Assembly (NCBI GenBank): GCA_964352225.1
Contig: CAYGRM010000316.1
Coordinates: 1-8,003, forward strand
Length of the DNA stretch: 8,003 nucleotides
Source of the DNA: CAJQQY01 sp964352225
GTDB taxonomy: Bacteria; Bacteroidota; Bacteroidia; Chitinophagales; Saprospiraceae
Direction of reading: 5' to 3'
Below are positions 6,275 to 8,003 of this stretch, one piece after another. A program made the translations under genes and the position numbers. The notes beneath the pieces are model-generated. The model did not search any database, had not been told where the DNA came from, and saw only the letters and a list, made by a program, of their open reading frames with translations. The first letter of the stretch is position 1, and each line of letters opens with the position of its first letter.

Positions 6275-6597
6275 TAATTCTTACTTTTCTTTCGTAAATA
6301 TATGGTGTATTTGGCGACAGCCTCAATTTCTGCAGTTGATAAAACTCCTTTGAAAGGCATCATCAACCCTTTGCCTTTGGTAATCGTTTTTACTCGACTT
6401 TTAATTCCTGAAATAGATTTCGTTAAATCCTTTGAACCATTGACCCCTAATTTGCCGTCATTACCATGACATGCTACACAAAAAATTTTATATTTTTCTT
6501 CTCCTAAAGTTAACTCCTCCTCTGAAGCAATTCTCTTTGTTCCGCCGCAAGCAAAAACAATGAAGAAAATAAAAATAAATACAATTTTAATTTTCAT
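6274..6597 (-). CDS. Small mono-heme cytochrome c lipoprotein (downstream paralogue)
   Basis: A 107-residue electron carrier, exported and probably anchored by lipid. The N-terminus is a very hydrophobic signal peptide ending in lipobox VFAC, with C17 as the lipidation site. The single heme site is C40-V-A-C43-H44 (FCVACHGNDGK), and the sixth ligand is probably M79 or M80 in KGLMMPFKG. The C-terminal helix AVAKYTIYLRK completes a minimal class-I cytochrome c domain (cytochrome_CBB3-like). It is clearly a paralogue of the gene just upstream (FCxxCHGxDGKLGxNG, GxxMMxxFKxVL, YTIxL), separated from it by 11 bp. Its TAA stop overlaps the anmK ATG (TAATG). The redox partner is unknown; candidates are a terminal oxidase, a periplasmic dehydrogenase, or the di-heme cytochrome encoded 2.4 kb away. 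Confidence 0.88.
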   Translation of the reverse strand: MKIKIVFIFIFFIVFACGGTKRIASEEELTLGEEKYKIFCVACHGNDGKLGVNGSKDLTKSISGIKSRVKTITKGKGLMMPFKGVLSTAEIEAVAKYTIYLRKKSKN

Positions 6598-6608
6598 AAA
6601 ATCTAATT

Positions 6609-6974
6609 TTATTCTTCTTTTTGCTTCCCTAAATGAATAGTGTACTCCGCCGCTGCTTTGATTTGTTCAGGTTTTAAAACCTTTTTAAAAGCAGTCATCA
6701 TTCCTCGACCATTGGTAATTACTTCAATCCTTTCTTCCAATTTCAAATCGGATTCTGCGAAATCTCTTGCTCCATTGATTCCTAATTTACCATCCATTCC
6801 ATGACAAGGCACACAGAATTGTTGATATACTTTTTTGCCCGCAGCCAATGAATCAACTTGTGCTTGTGTTGTCCCATTATCCATACTCGCATATTTAGTT
6901 CCAGCAGCAGATTTTCCTTCGCCACAAGCGAATACAATGGCAATGATAAAAGCAAAAACAATTGAAGCCCTCAT
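6609..6974 (-). CDS. Small mono-heme cytochrome c lipoprotein (first gene of the run)
   Basis: A 121-residue sister of the next cytochrome, also with a lipoprotein signal peptide ending in VFAC (C17). A longer, Ala/Ser/Gly-rich linker (about 20-45) spaces the heme domain from the membrane. The heme site is C54-V-P-C57-H58 (FCVPCHGMDGK). The axial Met is probably M92 or M93 in NGRGMMTAFKKVL, and the C-terminal helix is AAAEYTIHLGK. Relative to its paralogue it has about 14 extra residues before the heme, and an acidic patch (ESDLKLEERIE) replaces a more basic one (KSRVK), so the two may dock on different partners. It is the first gene of the predicted minus-strand operon and is divergent from the MobA/MocA-like gene. 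The ATG at 6972-6974 sits directly before the signal peptide. Confidence 0.88.
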   Translation of the reverse strand: MRASIVFAFIIAIVFACGEGKSAAGTKYASMDNGTTQAQVDSLAAGKKVYQQFCVPCHGMDGKLGINGARDFAESDLKLEERIEVITNGRGMMTAFKKVLKPEQIKAAAEYTIHLGKQKEE

Positions 6975-7010
6975 TTTGATGTGTTTTGATTTTTCATAAA
7001 AAAATAATAG

Positions 7011-7067
7011 CGAAAGTACGATAAATGTTGAAATCGGAATTACAAAACGAACATTTCTTTATCTTCG
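7011..7067. promoter_or_regulatory. Candidate divergent promoter region
   Basis: The 151-bp gap between the divergent cytochrome and MobA/MocA-like genes carries a near-consensus -7 box on each strand. These are TACTTTCG on the minus strand (7011-7018), about 37 bp before the cytochrome ATG, and TATCTTCG on the plus strand (7060-7067), about 58 bp before the transferase ATG. Both differ from TAnnTTTG by one base. The nearest minus-strand TTG is 24 bases away, longer than usual, and no well-spaced TTG exists for the plus-strand box. These are tentative assignments. Confidence 0.3.
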
Positions 7068-7125
7068 TAGCGATGTACTTTATTAGGTTGGAAAAAAAGT
7101 GAAGCAATTTTTTTAGAAAAAATAA

Positions 7126-7716
7126 ATGAAAAAAAATAACCATATAACAATTATCATTCTCGCCGCAGGATCATCATCTCGTCTCGGTCGCCCAAAACAA
7201 CTATTGGAGCTAAACGGAAATACATTGTTACAAAAATCAATTAAAACTGCCTTGAATGTTTCGAAAAATGTAATTGTAGTGTTAGGCGCAAATGAGAAAT
7301 TGATTCGTCCAACAATTATAGATTTCCCAATTAAAATTGTTTTAAATGAAAACTGGACAGAAGGAATGAGTAGTTCGATTCTGACTGGAATGTCAGTTTT
7401 AGCAAAAGAAAATTGTCAAGCGGTTCTCATCATGTTGTGCGATCAACCTTTTGTAGATGCTTCTTTATTGGAAAAAATGGTTTCGTTTTTTGAGAGAAGT
7501 GAGTTCCCAATTGTTGCTGCGGAGTACAAAGGTAAAGTCGGAGTTCCTGCGATTTTTGATGTTTCTTTTTTTCCAAAATTAAGAACTCTCGAAGGGCAAA
7601 AAGGAGCTAAAGCATTGATAATGAACAATTTGGAAAAAGTAGAGCGAGTCATTTTTGAAAAAGGGAGAATTGATATTGATACGGAGGAGGATTGGGAGGA
7701 GTTTAATAAAAATTAA
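7126..7716 (+). CDS. MobA/MocA-like molybdenum-cofactor nucleotidyltransferase (NTP_transf_3 fold)
   Basis: Enzymes of this family transfer CMP (MocA) or GMP (MobA) to molybdopterin in the cytosol, making the dinucleotide cofactor of molybdenum enzymes. The 196-residue product has the expected length. Its motifs in order are IILAAGSSSRLGRPKQLL (10-27, nucleotide phosphate loop with K24), LNENWTEGMSSSI (73-85, base and pterin side), MLCDQPFV (103-110, with the metal-binding Asp of LCDQP), KGKVGVPAIF (135-144) and DIDTEEDW (183-190) at the C-terminus. LAAG (not LAGG) and KQLL favour MocA, the cytidylyltransferase used by xanthine-dehydrogenase-type enzymes, but specificity is not certain. No molybdenum enzyme or XdhC-like gene is in the window. 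It is divergent from the two small cytochromes, and its ATG is preceded by an A-rich stretch. Confidence 0.85.
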   Translation: MKKNNHITIIILAAGSSSRLGRPKQLLELNGNTLLQKSIKTALNVSKNVIVVLGANEKLIRPTIIDFPIKIVLNENWTEGMSSSILTGMSVLAKENCQAVLIMLCDQPFVDASLLEKMVSFFERSEFPIVAAEYKGKVGVPAIFDVSFFPKLRTLEGQKGAKALIMNNLEKVERVIFEKGRIDIDTEEDWEEFNKN

Positions 7717-8003
7717 TTTTTTCGCACAAAGTAAACTCATTTTGAAAACATATTTAGTTCATGTCTTAAGTTAGGTAATTACTTCTGTTAAAAATGGATT
7801 ATAGAAACCAATGTCATCGAAATGATCTCACTATCTCGTAAATACTGTGACAACATCTTTGCCCGTAAAGATATCGCTCTCATTTTTTGCTAAATCCTAC
7901 CTGAACGAACTTATTAACTTGGGGGCATTCATATTTATAAAATTTTTATTCACCACAGATTACCTTTAGGTTTGTAAAAAGAAGAAAGATTATATATTAC
8001 CAT
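7717..8003. other. Right-end stretch without an intact gene
   Basis: No complete coding frame with recognisable family features is seen in these 287 bp on either strand. It opens with the AT palindrome AAAAATTAATTTTT spanning the transferase stop, a weak end-of-transcript candidate. It also contains ATCTTT-GCCCGT-AAAGAT (a 6-bp hairpin around 7855-7872) and the palindrome ACCTTTAGGT (7962-7971). The minus-strand ATG at the very edge (8001-8003) meets a stop after 17 codons. A possible gene remnant here is given as a separate entry. Confidence 0.6.
7801..7969 (+). pseudogene. Possible remnant of a small STAS-like (DUF4325-type) gene
   Basis: Two short frames adjoin each other. The first (7801-7893) reads EMISLSRKYCDNIFARKDIA (from 7819) and then LIFC before a stop. 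The second, shifted by one base (about 7880-7969), reads SFFAKSYLNELINLGAFIFI and ends at TAG. By eye the first half recalls the beginning of STAS-like DUF4325 domains (CDNxFxRKxxxxxF), and the second recalls their later SRSFADEYLN... segment. The roughly 25-residue strand normally between them is missing. That would mean an internal deletion plus frameshift and loss of the start codon (the first frame opens after a stop at 7789-7791 with no ATG before the conserved part). The match is from memory and short, so chance is quite possible. Confidence 0.2.

Noticed and set aside
7443..7652. Minus-strand open frame of 69 codons
   Set aside because: It is antisense to the MobA/MocA-like gene and has no signature.
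1..8003. Searched for CRISPR arrays, tRNA or rRNA genes, transposases, toxin-antitoxin pairs and phage genes
   Set aside because: No regularly spaced direct repeats, cloverleaf-like segments, integrase or transposase motifs, or paired small toxin-like genes were seen by eye.

Overview
The window looks like chromosomal DNA of an AT-rich member of the Bacteroidota, probably near the Cytophagales. This rests on several things: promoter-like TTG-N20-TATCTTTG spacing, start codons preceded by A/T-rich stretches rather than Shine-Dalgarno sites, short lipoprotein signal peptides ending in a lipobox Cys, and short palindromic repeats of a kind I associate with this phylum. The genus cannot be named from the sequence.

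Left part (1-2400). The first half of recG, encoding the branch-migration helicase, runs off the left edge on the minus strand. A 336-bp divergent intergenic region separates it from rbfA (30S maturation factor) on the plus strand. This region holds a long imperfect palindrome directly upstream of recG, and a good Bacteroidota-type promoter with a leader hairpin upstream of rbfA. A second palindromic repeat fills the gap between rbfA and a DinB-fold gene.

Middle part (2416-5100). On the minus strand lies a 476-residue di-heme c-type cytochrome lipoprotein, whose C-terminal half resembles the RoxA/MauG/CCP-like superfamily. It converges on the DinB gene with 15 bp between stop codons. Upstream of it is a 210-bp gap, then an extended SDR (NAD-dependent epimerase/dehydratase-like) gene.

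Right part (5144-8003). The minus strand carries two tandem paralogous mono-heme cytochrome c lipoproteins, then anmK (anhydro-N-acetylmuramate kinase, cell-wall recycling), then the SDR gene. Spacings are 11 bp, a 1-base TAATG overlap, and 43 bp, so these four genes are probably one operon. Divergent from them is a MobA/MocA-like nucleotidyltransferase gene, a family that matures molybdenum cofactor. The last 287 bp hold no intact gene, but two short adjoining reading frames there may be the remains of a small gene.

The most interesting features are the palindromes. Three different ones occur within 5 kb, and one of them (5990-6012) lies inside anmK and is translated in frame as a short extra peptide. 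I found no CRISPR array, tRNA, rRNA, transposase or obvious defence system. Most genes are ordinary housekeeping or electron-transfer genes.
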